From positions 1 through 34,744 of the forward strand of contig SLDT01000261.1 of the NCBI GenBank assembly GCA_007125125.1: a stretch of DNA of 34,744 nt, read 5' to 3'. The notes beneath the pieces were generated by a model. That model saw nothing but the letters and a program-made list of their open reading frames with translations. It was not told the origin of the DNA and did no database searches. Of the stretch, positions 19,848-27,885 are shown one piece after another. The translations under genes were made by a program, and so were the position numbers. Position 1 is the stretch's first letter; each line of letters starts with the position of its first letter. This stretch comes from Gemmatimonadota bacterium. GTDB taxonomy: Bacteria > Gemmatimonadota > Gemmatimonadetes > Longimicrobiales > Gaopeijiaceae.

Positions 19848-20363
19848 TCACGCAGCCCGCCCGGCGAGAAGCCAGACCAGGGCATAGAAGAGCAGGAGGA
19901 AGGCACCCGAGGCCGCCACCCACCACCCGGCGTCCACGGCTCCCGGCGACTCCTCCGGCTCCATGGACGAGGGGTCCCCGGACGGGGCCGCCGACAGGCG
20001 GGCGCGATGGCGACCCGGTGTGCCTTCTTCCGGTGCGGGGCCCGGCGCCCGGCGACCCGGTTCGGCCCCGGCGAGCTCCCTGGCCTCGGCCCGGGCCCGG
20101 TCGAGCGCCTCGGCCCGATCGAGCAGCTCGCTGAGCCCCTCCCGTGCGCCCCTCCCCCCTCGGCCGGTGAGGGCGACGGAGCTCCCGAAGAGGATCCCGA
20201 GGATCCCGAGGGTGAAGGTCGAGAGGAGCCAGAGCTCGAGGGGTGTGAGAAGCCGGAGTCCTCCCCTCGGTTCCAGGCGCAGGACGAGGGGGACGGCGAT
20301 GGCCACGACCAGCGCGCAGAGGAGCGCGGCGAGGAGCGCGGAGCCCCAGAACCGTCGATCCAT
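19848..20363 (-). CDS. Unrecognised small membrane protein
   Basis: A 171-aa protein that I do not recognise. It has three likely membrane helices: about 6-27, 43-66 and a C-terminal one at about 146-167 ([22 protein letters not shown]). The middle is a charged Ala/Arg/Glu helix followed by a Pro/Gly/Ser-rich linker (about 70-140). The ATG at 20363 is 37 nt after the thiolase stop. The gene ends 97 nt before hbd, so it lies inside the fatty-acid operon. Codon use matches its neighbours. Possibly a lineage-specific membrane accessory; no function is claimed. Confidence 0.72.
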   Translation of the reverse strand: MDRRFWGSALLAALLCALVVAIAVPLVLRLEPRGGLRLLTPLELWLLSTFTLGILGILFGSSVALTGRGGRGAREGLSELLDRAEALDRARAEARELAGAEPGRRAPGPAPEEGTPGRHRARLSAAPSGDPSSMEPEESPGAVDAGWWVAASGAFLLLFYALVWLLAGRAA

Positions 20364-20400
20364 CGCTCATCGCCCCCGTGCCCCCGGCGCCCCGTTGCCC

Positions 20401-21624
20401 TCAGCCCCGCTCGACCGAGAGGGCGACGGCGTTCCCGCCCCCCAGGCAGAGGGTGGCGAGGCCGGTCGAGAGATCGCGATCCTCGAGGGCTGCGAGGAGG
20501 GTGACGAGAACCCGCGCACCGGAACAGCCGATGGGGTGCCCGAGGGCGACCGCACCGCCGTTCACATTGACGCGGTCGGGATCCATTCCGAGCTCGCGCA
20601 TGTCGGCGAGGGCCTGGACTGCGAAGGCCTCGTTCACCTCGGCGAGGTCGTAGTCCCCGATGGCCGTGCCGCTCGACTCCATGAGGCGCCGGACGGCGGC
20701 GACGGGAGCGAAGAAGAGGTCGCGGGGATCGGTCCCGGCCGCGGCGTACCCGGTGATCCGGGCGCGGATCGCGAGGCCGTTCGCCTCGGCGAAGGCCTGG
20801 GAGGTCACGACGAGGGCGGCGCCACCATCGTTGAGCCCGGGGGCGTTCCCTGCGGTGACGACGAGCTCCTCGATTCCCTCGGGGGCATCGTTCGGGAAGG
20901 CGGGGCGGAGGCGCCCGAGCGCCTCGAGGGAGGTCTCGCGGCGGGGGCTCTCGTCGGTGTCGACGACGGTGGTACCGCGACGGCCCTTGATCTCGACCGG
21001 GACGATCTCGCCCTCGAAGCGGCCGGCGTCGATGGCCTCGACCGCGCGACGGTGCGACTCGAGGGAGAAGGCGTCGGCGTCGGCCCGGGAGATGCCCGCC
21101 TTCGCGGCGGTGTACTCGGCGTGCCCACCCATGTGGCACTGGCCGAAGGCGCACCAGAGGCCGTCATGGATGAGACCGTCCTGGAGGGTGCGGTCTCCGA
21201 ACTTGACCCCGTCGCGCATGCCACGGAGGTAGAAGGGGACGTTCGACATGGACTCGAAGCCGCCGGCCACGATGGCATGGGCATCGCCGGCGCGGATCGC
21301 CTGGGCGGCGAGCATGACCGCCTTGAGGCCGGAGCCGCAGACCTTGTTCACGGTGACGGCGGGGAGGGTCGCGGGGAGCCCGGCTCCAATGGCCGCCTGG
21401 CGGGCGGGGGCCTGTCCTCCTCCACCCTGGACGACGTTCCCGAGGATCGCCTCGTCGAGGGCTCCGGGGTCGACCCCGGATCGCTCGACGGCGGCACGGA
21501 CCGCGATGGCGCCGAGCTCGGCGCCGGAGAGGGGGCTCAGGCCGCCCAGAAACCGGCCGATCGGGGTGCGTGCGCCGCCGACGATGACGGGTACGCGGGA
21601 GGGGTCGGACATATCCTCGCTCAT
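20401..21624 (-). CDS. Acetyl-CoA acetyltransferase (thiolase)
   Basis: A 407-aa thiolase joining two acetyl-CoA, or cleaving 3-ketoacyl-CoA. All three active-site regions are present: the nucleophile C96 in [12 protein letters not shown], the His in [16 protein letters not shown], and the second Cys in that same motif; [10 protein letters not shown] closes the protein. [10 protein letters not shown] is typical of the biosynthetic/AtoB group. The ATG at 21624 touches its AAGGAG with no spacing, so the ATG at 21612 (MSDPSRVPV) may be the true start. It leads the run toward hbd and acyl-CoA dehydrogenase. Confidence 0.94.
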   Translation of the reverse strand: MSEDMSDPSRVPVIVGGARTPIGRFLGGLSPLSGAELGAIAVRAAVERSGVDPGALDEAILGNVVQGGGGQAPARQAAIGAGLPATLPAVTVNKVCGSGLKAVMLAAQAIRAGDAHAIVAGGFESMSNVPFYLRGMRDGVKFGDRTLQDGLIHDGLWCAFGQCHMGGHAEYTAAKAGISRADADAFSLESHRRAVEAIDAGRFEGEIVPVEIKGRRGTTVVDTDESPRRETSLEALGRLRPAFPNDAPEGIEELVVTAGNAPGLNDGGAALVVTSQAFAEANGLAIRARITGYAAAGTDPRDLFFAPVAAVRRLMESSGTAIGDYDLAEVNEAFAVQALADMRELGMDPDRVNVNGGAVALGHPIGCSGARVLVTLLAALEDRDLSTGLATLCLGGGNAVALSVERG

Positions 21625-21892
21625 CTCCTTCCGGAAGTCTCAAATCAGGATTCCGGCCGGTCGGCCCTCCGTTCCGAGACCGAAGTCCCGATGGTGGCAG
21701 CCCAGCCATACCAAGATAGGGAAAAGCGGGGCGGTGGTCACCTCCCCGGGATGGTTGGAGCTTTCGGGGCGCGCTGCGGCCGAAGGGGATGCGAGGGGTG
21801 GCTGGCCCGCAGCCGGTGCGGGCGAGCAGCCCTTCGTCCCGGTGCAGGGCTGTCTAGAAGGCTGTTGAGGGGGTGGAACGGCCCCTCCGCGG
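21625..21892 (-). other. Intergenic region upstream of the thiolase operon
   Basis: A 268-nt gap between the MBL-hydrolase stop and the thiolase start. It contains GC-rich inverted repeats, such as AGCCCT/AGGGCT near 21827-21850, but none with a T-tract, so I cannot name a terminator. The AT-richer stretch around 21707-21726 contains CTATCTTGGTATGG on the minus strand and is the most likely promoter position, without a convincing -35 box at normal spacing. No Rex-type palindrome is present here. Confidence 0.4.
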
Positions 21893-22792
21893 TCAGGGGG
21901 TGGCAGGCGGGGGGGCGAGCCGGCGACCGCCTTCTTCCAGAAAGCCCCAGGGGATGAGGGGATCGTGCTCGAGGACGAGGAGCCAGCGGGCGGCCTCGGC
22001 CTCGGACCAGATGCGGCGCTTGGTCTCGAGGGTGACGAGGGGCTCGAGGTCGTATCCCATGATCCAGGGGAGTGGGATGTGGGCGGCGGTGGGGCAGAGA
22101 TCGGCGAGGTAGAGGGCGGTTTCCCCGGCGTCCTCGACGAGGACGGACTGGTGGTGGGGGGTGTGGCCGGGGGTGGGGAGGAGCCGGACGCCCCGGGTGA
22201 GGTCGTGCTCGCCCCGGACGGTGCGCCAGAGCCCGGCCTCGGTGATGGGGGCGATGTTCTCGGCGAGGTAGCTGGCGCGGATCCGCTCGTTGGGGGAGCC
22301 GGAGAAGGCAAGCTCCTCGGCCTGGACGATGTGGGGAATGCCGGGGAAGGCGGGGACGATGGTGCCGTCGGGTTCACGCCGGGTGGCGCCCCCGGCATGG
22401 TCGAAGTGGAGGTGGGTGAGGACGACGAGGTCGAGGTCGGCGGGGGTGAAGCCGGCGGCCCGGATGGCGTCTTCGAGGCGGGTGGGGTCGCCCTCGTTCT
22501 CGATGCCGTAGATGTCGCGGAACCTGGCGTCGGCCTTGTTCCCTGCCCCGGTGTCGACGAGGACGAGCGCCTCGGGAGCCTCGATGAGGAGGCAGCGGAG
22601 GGCAAGGGGGATCCGGTTGCGGTCGTCGGCGGGGATGCGGCGCTCCCAGAGGGGCTTGGGGACGACCCCGAACATGGCGCCCCCGTCGAGGCGCTGGAGG
22701 CCGGCTTCGAGGGCGTGGATGCGGATGCCCCCGACCTCGCGGGTGCGGACGAGGGGGAGGTCGGCGGCGTCGGGGGTCATGTCGGGGGTCAT
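21893..22792 (-). CDS. MBL-fold metallohydrolase
   Basis: A 299-aa metallo-beta-lactamase-fold hydrolase. The dinuclear zinc signature THLHFDH is at 126-132 (H127, H129, D131, H132), followed by TPGHTPHHQSV, the bridging aspartate in ADLCPTAAH, and a late EHDP histidine. The order resembles the lactonase-like branch (AHL lactonases and relatives). No signal peptide is visible, so it should be cytoplasmic. The start overlaps the exonuclease stop (ATGA). It is the last gene of the rex-exonuclease-MBL unit. The substrate cannot be told from sequence. Confidence 0.88.
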   Translation of the reverse strand: MTPDMTPDAADLPLVRTREVGGIRIHALEAGLQRLDGGAMFGVVPKPLWERRIPADDRNRIPLALRCLLIEAPEALVLVDTGAGNKADARFRDIYGIENEGDPTRLEDAIRAAGFTPADLDLVVLTHLHFDHAGGATRREPDGTIVPAFPGIPHIVQAEELAFSGSPNERIRASYLAENIAPITEAGLWRTVRGEHDLTRGVRLLPTPGHTPHHQSVLVEDAGETALYLADLCPTAAHIPLPWIMGYDLEPLVTLETKRRIWSEAEAARWLLVLEHDPLIPWGFLEEGGRRLAPPPATP

Positions 22793-23637
22793 GGAGTCGA
22801 GCGGCGGGAGGGGCGGGACGGGGCCTTCGAGCGGCCCCTGGCGAGCGCTTCGTTCAGGGTGTGGAGATCGTGGAGTCCGCGGGCAGCGGCCTCGTTCAGA
22901 AGGTGGAGGAGGAGCCGCGCGGTGGCCAGTGCGTCACCGTGCGCTCGATGACGATCATGCACGCGGATCCCGAAGTACCGGGTGAGCTCGTCGAGGCCGT
23001 AGCTCCGGAGGCGGGGAAGGAGGAAGCGCCCGAGACGGAGGGTGCACAGGCGGGGCGGGTCAGGGGCTTCGCCGAGCGCATGCACGAGGCCGGAGCTGAT
23101 GAACCCCCAGTCGAAGTTCACGTTCTGGGCGACGAAGACCCTTCCTTCGAGGGCTCTCGCGACGTGCGGGGCGACCCCCTCGAAGGCGGGGGCGCCGCGC
23201 ACCATTCCGTCCGTGATCCCGGTCAGCCCCTGGATTCGGGGGGGAATGGGGCGGCCGGGGTCGACGAGGGTCTGGAAGCCTTCTCCGACCTGGCCGGCGG
23301 TGACGGGAACGACGGCGACCTCGGTCATGCGGGCTCCGCGGGCCCAGCTTCCGCCGGTCGTCTCCACATCGACGACGGCGTAGTCGAGGTGGAGGAGGGA
23401 GGGCCCGGGGAGGGGGACGTTCTCGGCGAGGCGCCAGACGCCCTCGGCATCGACGGTGAAGCGCGGGTCCGTGCCGAGCAGGGTGAAGACGGCCTTCGAG
23501 GCGGCGGCGGGGTTTCCCCGAAGTCCGAGGGCGACGCGCGCAAGCTCGAGGGTGGAGGCGGGGCCGTCCACGAGGCGATGGGCGGCGCGCTGGACGAGGC
23601 CGGCGGGTGGCGGGATTCGGGAGTCGGGGGGTGTCAC
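22789..23637 (-). CDS. DEDDh 3'-5' exonuclease with N-terminal winged-helix-like domain
   Basis: A 282-aa protein of the DnaQ/epsilon-like exonuclease superfamily. The Exo I motif VVDVETTGG has D90 and E92. Exo II is VAQNVNFDWGFI. Exo III is HRAHGDALAT, with the histidine spaced as in the DEDDh class. The first roughly 75 residues are not part of the nuclease: they include RLVDGPASTLELARVALGL and end in FTVDAEGVWRL, which looks like a small winged-helix domain (inference). The C-terminus is basic (ARGRSKAPSRPSRRS). The GTG start overlaps the rex stop as GTGA, and its stop overlaps the MBL gene. It could be a polymerase-III epsilon homologue or a stand-alone repair nuclease; the N-terminal domain argues for the latter. 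Confidence 0.88.
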   Translation of the reverse strand: MTPPDSRIPPPAGLVQRAAHRLVDGPASTLELARVALGLRGNPAAASKAVFTLLGTDPRFTVDAEGVWRLAENVPLPGPSLLHLDYAVVDVETTGGSWARGARMTEVAVVPVTAGQVGEGFQTLVDPGRPIPPRIQGLTGITDGMVRGAPAFEGVAPHVARALEGRVFVAQNVNFDWGFISSGLVHALGEAPDPPRLCTLRLGRFLLPRLRSYGLDELTRYFGIRVHDRHRAHGDALATARLLLHLLNEAAARGLHDLHTLNEALARGRSKAPSRPSRRSTP

Positions 23638-24284
23638 GGCCGTTCGCGAGCCGCGAGCGCGAAGGAGAGCGCCTCGAGCTCCATCGAGAGGCTGACCTCG
23701 TTCACCTCGATCTCGGGCGGGAGGTGGAGTCGGGTGGGAGCGAAGTTCAGGATTCCCCGCACCCCGCTCTCGACGAGGACGGTCGCGATCGCCTGGGCAG
23801 CATGGGCGGGCACGGTGATGATCCCGATCTCGATGCCACGCTCCCGGATGAGGCAGGGGAGTTCGGTCACGGGCCGGACCTCGAGGCCCTCCCGACAGCT
23901 CCCGATCTTGGCGGGGTCGTTGTCGAAGACGGCGCGAATCTCGAAGCCCCGTTCCCTGAAGAGGGGATAGGCGAAGAGCGCCGAACCGATTCGACCGGCG
24001 CCGACGAGGGCCACGGGCCAGCGGCGGTCGAGGCCGAGGATCGCGCGGACGCGATGAAGGAGGTCGGGGACCTCATACCCCATCCCCCTGCGTCCGAAGG
24101 AACCGAAGAGGGAGAGGTCCTTTCGCACCTGCGCCGGGGTGGTGCCGGAGCGCTCGGCCAACCCCTGGCTGGATACCGTTCCCACGCCTTCGGCGGCAAG
24201 GGTGTCGAGTGCGCGGAGGTAGAGGGAGAGGCGCCGGACCGTGGAGGGCGAGGCGCGGCGTGGGGGGGCAGGAGGAGGAGTCAC
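23634..24284 (-). CDS. rex: Redox-sensing transcriptional repressor Rex
   Basis: Rex senses the NADH/NAD+ ratio and releases DNA when NADH is high. The 216-aa protein has the winged-helix domain with the hallmark QVRKDLSLFGSFGRRGMGY (52-70). The Rossmann domain follows, with VALVGAGRIGSAL (91-103), then FDNDPAKIG and the late NFAPTRLHLP. The start is GTG at 24284 without a strong ribosome-binding site. A Rex operator lies about 140 nt upstream (24423-24452), so autoregulation is likely. It leads an overlapping set with an exonuclease and an MBL hydrolase. Confidence 0.96.
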   Translation of the reverse strand: MTPPPAPPRRASPSTVRRLSLYLRALDTLAAEGVGTVSSQGLAERSGTTPAQVRKDLSLFGSFGRRGMGYEVPDLLHRVRAILGLDRRWPVALVGAGRIGSALFAYPLFRERGFEIRAVFDNDPAKIGSCREGLEVRPVTELPCLIRERGIEIGIITVPAHAAQAIATVLVESGVRGILNFAPTRLHLPPEIEVNEVSLSMELEALSFALAARERP

Positions 24285-24483
24285 GGGCAGGAGGTCGGAA
24301 GTCGTTCGTTTGCTGGGCTTCGCTCGGGACCGGGTCGGGGACCCCGCGCGAGGTGGCCGATCCGGGGAAGCCCCCGGGGTCGCGGCGCGCCTGCACCGAG
24401 GCGAAGCGGTCGCGTCGGGTCGCGGGGCTTGTGAAAAAGTTCACAAGCCCCGGGGTGAAAACTGTGGTGCGGCCGCGAAGGCG
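24285..24483 (-). other. Intergenic region between rsmA and rex
   Basis: A 199-nt gap that carries the Rex operator near its rsmA end and an untranslated leader of about 140 nt before rex. The leader is GC-rich, and I see no second operator or T-tract terminator in it. The hairpin formed by the operator could also sit at the end of the rsmA transcript, but it lacks a T-run. Confidence 0.6.
24423..24452. promoter_or_regulatory. Rex operator (near-perfect palindrome)
   Basis: The core reads TTGTGAA-AAAG-TTCACAA (24429-24446), which matches the known Rex consensus of two TTGTGAA half-sites about a 4-nt centre. The symmetry extends beyond the core: 13-nt arms at 24423-24435 and 24440-24452 are exact complements. 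It lies upstream of rex itself, the usual place for autoregulation. I could not fix a convincing -35/-10 pair around it. Confidence 0.92.
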
Positions 24484-25350
24484 TCAACGTGGACCCCGGG
24501 CCAGCCATCGCGCCATGGCACGGAACGCCTCCGGGGCAAGTGTCTCGGGTCGGTCCGTTCGATCTGCGCCCGCGACCGCGAGCAGCGCATCCTGTTCCTC
24601 GGGGTCCAGCCCGAGGTCGGGATGATCCCTGAGGATGCGCCCGAGCTGCTTCCGGCGCCACTGGAAGAGGGCTCTGGTCAGGTCCCGGAGCGCGCGTTCC
24701 TCCCCGGGTTCGAGCACGGGTGGCACGAAGGGCTCGATTCGGATCACGGCGGAGTCGACCCGCGGGCGGGGCCGGAAGACGCTGCGCGGCACCTGGAGCA
24801 CGACCTCGACGTCTGCCACCGCCCGTACGCCGATGCTGAGCGCACCATAGGCACGCGACCCCGGGGGGGCCAGGATCCGGTCGGCCACCTCCCGCTGGAC
24901 CATGAGGAGGATCACCCTCGGACGCGGCGGCTCGAGCAGGTGGAAGAGAATCGGAGTGGTGACATTGTAGGGGATGTTCCCCACGACGATGAGGGACGAC
25001 GGATCGTCCACGACCTCGGCGAGCGGTCGGCGAAGGATGTCATCCTGGACCACCCGCACGTGCGCCGCGTCGGCAAACTGCTCCTGCAGCCGGGCAGCCA
25101 GCCCCCGGTCCAGTTCGACCAGGACGAGGCTCCCGGCCAGCTCCGCCAGCCCGCCCGTCAGCGCGCCCCGGCCCGGTCCGATCTCGAGAACCGTGTCGCC
25201 GGGCTCGATTCCAGCCTCCTCGACGATCCGTCGCTGCAGGTTGGGGTCGACGAGGAAGTTCTGGCCCAGCGAGCGCTTCGCCGGAACGAAGGGCTCCCGC
25301 CCCTTGCCCCGCCCGCTTCCCCCCGGGTCCTGCGGTGGAGCCTCGCCCAT
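24484..25350 (-). CDS. rsmA: 16S rRNA dimethyladenosine transferase RsmA (KsgA)
   Basis: Dimethylates the two adjacent adenines of helix 45 in 16S rRNA. The 288-aa protein begins with a Gly/Pro-rich lead, then KRSLGQNFLVDP, the SAM-binding LEIGPGRGALT, the catalytic NIPYNVTTPILFH and the C-terminal VFRPRPRVDSAVIRI, all diagnostic. The ATG at 25350 lies 12 nt after the phosphatase stop; a moderate TGAGG precedes it. It is the last gene of the partner-switching cluster, an unusual neighbour for it, and is probably there by transcriptional read-through. Confidence 0.97.
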   Translation of the reverse strand: MGEAPPQDPGGSGRGKGREPFVPAKRSLGQNFLVDPNLQRRIVEEAGIEPGDTVLEIGPGRGALTGGLAELAGSLVLVELDRGLAARLQEQFADAAHVRVVQDDILRRPLAEVVDDPSSLIVVGNIPYNVTTPILFHLLEPPRPRVILLMVQREVADRILAPPGSRAYGALSIGVRAVADVEVVLQVPRSVFRPRPRVDSAVIRIEPFVPPVLEPGEERALRDLTRALFQWRRKQLGRILRDHPDLGLDPEEQDALLAVAGADRTDRPETLAPEAFRAMARWLARGPR

Positions 25351-25362
25351 GGCGAAGTCGCC

Positions 25363-26946
25363 TCAGCTACGGAAGACGACGGCGGTGCGGTCGTCCCCTT
25401 CCCCGCCCTCGATCGTGCCACGAGCCGAGAGCTCGAAGAGGCTCCGGACGATCGCTCCGGCCGGGGCCCTGCGAAGCCGCGCGACTTCCTGGATGATTCG
25501 CTCCTCACCCCTGCTCCGGGACCCGGGTACCACGGGGTCCGAGAGGCCGTCCGTGAAGAGGAAGAGGAGGTCGTCCGCGCCCCAGGGGATGCTTCGTTCC
25601 TGGTAGGCATCGGCTCCCGCGATTCCCATGGGCGGATCAAGGGCGGGCAGCCTCTCGGGCTCGCCCTCCGGCCGGACCAGAAAGGCATGCGGGTGCCCGG
25701 CGTTCGCATAGACGAGCTTCCCCCCCGCCGGGTCCACGACTCCGTAGAAGAGGGTGAGGTACATCTCCGTCGTCTCGAGCTCGTCGATCAGGGCGGCCCC
25801 CATCCCTGCAAGGACCTTGGCGGGAGACTCGAACTCGGCGGCATAGATGGTCGCGGCACTCATGGAGAGCGTCATGATGAGCGCCGCCGGAAAGCCGTGG
25901 CTCGAGACGTCACCGATCATGACGCCGAACCTGCCCCCGGGCAGACGAAGAAGGTGGTAGAAGTCCCCCCCGACGGAATCGGCCGTCTCGACACGGGCCG
26001 CAACCCGGTCCGCGTCCTGACCATCCACGGTGGGAAGGAGCTTTCGCTGGAGGTCGCTCGCGAGCTCCATTTCGCGCGCGACCCGCTCCCTGGCCACGCT
26101 CTCCCGGACGAGGCGATGGTTCTCGAGCGCCGCCCCCACCTGGGACGCAATGGCCGAGAGCAGCTTCTGGTCCGACGCGGAGAAGCGTCCGCCGTGCCGA
26201 CGCCCCGCAAGGTTGATGACCCCGACCGTGCGAGGCTCCCCCGTGGGCGGCGTGAACCGGATCGGAACCGAGAGGACCGAGTCATCGATCGAGCGAATGA
26301 GTTCGACGCTTCGGCCATTGCCTCCGAAGCGCTCACCGGAAAGGATGAGCGGCCGCCCCTCTCGGAAGACTTGGGCGGTGAGGGCGTGGGGGTCATCGAG
26401 GTCCAGTTCGCCGACTCGCTCCTCGTCGCCCACGGAAGAGACGAGATCAAGGCGACGGCTGCCATCGCGCCGCACCCAGAGCGAACCACGGCGCGCACCC
26501 ATCACGTCACAGACCTCGGCGAGGATGAGTCGCGCCGCATCGCGCAGATGGAGGAGGGAGCCGAGTGTCTCCGAAATCGAGTACAGGAGGTTGATCTCCT
26601 CGTAGCGCTCGGAGACCTCCGAGGTGAAGAGCCGGATCTCGTCCCCGAGTTCGTAGATCTGCTCGAGGCTGAGCCTCAGCGTGTTTGCCGCAGCCTCGAT
26701 CGTGTCATCGGTCGGGTTGCGGATCTCGAGCACGAGATCGCCCCCTGTGCGCTGGGGCACCTCGAGGAGAATCGAGCCCCGCAGGGGCGCACCCGAGTCG
26801 TCACCGGCGGGAAAGAGGTGGGCGGCCGGCCCCCCTTCGCTCGGCAGCCAGAGGTGCACGTCCAGCCCGAAGGAATGACGGAATTCGTCCAGGACCCGCG
26901 AAACCGCGTCGGGAAGGAGCTCCCGCGCGGCCCGGCCGGGGTTCAT
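25363..26946 (-). CDS. GAF-domain SpoIIE/RsbU-type PP2C phosphatase
   Basis: A 527-aa protein that should dephosphorylate the STAS anti-anti-sigma factor. Residues 1-120 form an N-terminal region without a recognised domain. A GAF-like sensor spans about 125-290 (LLYSISETLGSLLHL...VGVINLAGRRHGGRFSASDQKLLSAIASQVG). A coiled linker follows (VARERVAREMELASDLQRKLLP), and the SpoIIE phosphatase occupies about 325-527. Metal-site motifs are SVGGDFYHLL, GDVSSHGFPAALIM, LFTDGLSD and EGDDRTAVVF. No membrane helix is present, so the signal is probably cytoplasmic. The ATG overlaps the kinase stop, and rsmA follows 12 nt later. Confidence 0.93.
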   Translation of the reverse strand: MNPGRAARELLPDAVSRVLDEFRHSFGLDVHLWLPSEGGPAAHLFPAGDDSGAPLRGSILLEVPQRTGGDLVLEIRNPTDDTIEAAANTLRLSLEQIYELGDEIRLFTSEVSERYEEINLLYSISETLGSLLHLRDAARLILAEVCDVMGARRGSLWVRRDGSRRLDLVSSVGDEERVGELDLDDPHALTAQVFREGRPLILSGERFGGNGRSVELIRSIDDSVLSVPIRFTPPTGEPRTVGVINLAGRRHGGRFSASDQKLLSAIASQVGAALENHRLVRESVARERVAREMELASDLQRKLLPTVDGQDADRVAARVETADSVGGDFYHLLRLPGGRFGVMIGDVSSHGFPAALIMTLSMSAATIYAAEFESPAKVLAGMGAALIDELETTEMYLTLFYGVVDPAGGKLVYANAGHPHAFLVRPEGEPERLPALDPPMGIAGADAYQERSIPWGADDLLFLFTDGLSDPVVPGSRSRGEERIIQEVARLRRAPAGAIVRSLFELSARGTIEGGEGDDRTAVVFRS

Positions 26947-27383
26947 GCCGAGACGCCGTTTTGGAGGCCTCGGTCATCATCGAGCCTCAGGACGAGCGTC
27001 ACGGAGTTGCCGCGATCGTTGTAGCGGACCTCGTCCATGAGGCGGCGCATCAGGAAGAGTCCGCGCCCGCCTTCGCCCTGGGGCAGGAAGGGGAGGGTTG
27101 GATCGGGCACGACCTCCGGATCGAAGCCCTGGCCTTCGTCCGTGACCCGGGCCTGGATCGCCCCGTTCTCGATCCGGATCTCGACGCGCACCCGCTTCGT
27201 CGGGTCGCTCCCGTTCCCGTAGATCATCGCATTCGCGAGAGCCTCCGTGAGGCTGACCCGGAAGTTGAGCCTCAGGCGGCGAGCGACCACCTCGCACTGG
27301 GCGCACCGGCGCATGACGAATGCGACGGCCTCCTCGATGCAGTCGAGCTCGTTCGGTAAATCAAAGACCAGCTGTCGTTCCAT
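26943..27383 (-). CDS. RsbW/SpoIIAB-like anti-sigma factor serine kinase
   Basis: A 146-aa GHKL ATPase expected to bind a sigma factor and to phosphorylate the STAS protein. The N box is LTEALANAMIYGNGSD (45-60), the G1 box VTDEGQGFDP and the G2 box EGGRGLFLMRRLMDEVRY, all intact. The ATG at 27383 has no strong ribosome-binding site, and its stop overlaps the phosphatase start. No sigma factor gene is present in the window, so the partner is encoded elsewhere or the switch controls something other than sigma. Confidence 0.92.
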   Translation of the reverse strand: MERQLVFDLPNELDCIEEAVAFVMRRCAQCEVVARRLRLNFRVSLTEALANAMIYGNGSDPTKRVRVEIRIENGAIQARVTDEGQGFDPEVVPDPTLPFLPQGEGGRGLFLMRRLMDEVRYNDRGNSVTLVLRLDDDRGLQNGVSA

Positions 27384-27414
27384 GCCGAGTCACCCGCTTC
27401 GCTGGGTCGACACA

Positions 27415-27441
27415 CGCTCCGGCAGACCCTCTCCCGGAGCG
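27415..27441. repeat. Inverted repeat between the STAS and RsbW-like genes
   Basis: An exact 8-bp inverted repeat, CGCTCCGG (27415-27422) and CCGGAGCG (27434-27441), with an 11-nt loop, sits in the 74-nt gap between the STAS stop and the kinase start. There is no T-run after it. As an intercistronic hairpin it could stabilise the upstream STAS message; that role is inference. Confidence 0.5.
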
Positions 27442-27457
27442 ACGGGGTCGGAGTTCG

Positions 27458-27790
27458 TCAGAAGTCCTGCAGCCCCTCGTCCCGGGTTTCCGCAATCCGG
27501 AAGAGCGTGTTCAACTTCGTCAGCTCGAAGAGGGTCCGGAGGTCCTCGTTCAGGCTGGCGAGCCGGAGGTCTCCTCCCTGCTCGCGAATCTTCTTCGAAA
27601 GGCTGACCAGAACCCCGAGCCCCGACGAGTCGATGTATCCGGTGTTCGTGAAGTCCACGAGAAACTTGCGTTCACCTCGCGCCACTTCGTCGAGCACCTT
27701 CTGCTTCAGCTCCTGCCGGTTGCCGACGATGAGCTGTCCGTCCACATCGATGACGGTGATGTCTCCTTCACGATTCACGTGAAAGGCCAT
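27458..27790 (-). CDS. STAS-domain anti-sigma factor antagonist
   Basis: A 110-aa single STAS-domain protein of the RsbV/SpoIIAA type. I choose the ATG at 27790 (MAFHVNREGD), with GGAG about 6 nt upstream, over the longer frame. The phospho-acceptor region YIDSSGLGVLVSL is intact, with S55 aligning to Ser58 of SpoIIAA. When unphosphorylated it should trap the RsbW-like kinase and free its target. It is the first gene of the cluster, with a plausible promoter about 90 nt upstream. The order STAS, kinase, phosphatase covers a full partner switch. Confidence 0.94.
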   Translation of the reverse strand: MAFHVNREGDITVIDVDGQLIVGNRQELKQKVLDEVARGERKFLVDFTNTGYIDSSGLGVLVSLSKKIREQGGDLRLASLNEDLRTLFELTKLNTLFRIAETRDEGLQDF

Positions 27791-27885
27791 GGTTTCTCCA
27801 TCCCTTCGGGATTGCAGGCCCGCCGGCCGGCGCGAGGTCACGTGCCGTGGGGCTCACCCGCATGTTCGTGTTGCTCGAGTCCCGA

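Noticed and set aside
24241-27024. A 927-codon open frame on the plus strand.
   Set aside because: It is antisense to rsmA, the phosphatase and part of the kinase, all of which have clear catalytic motifs. High GC removes stops in the opposite frame. Its translation is low-complexity Arg/Glu/Gly/Pro sequence.
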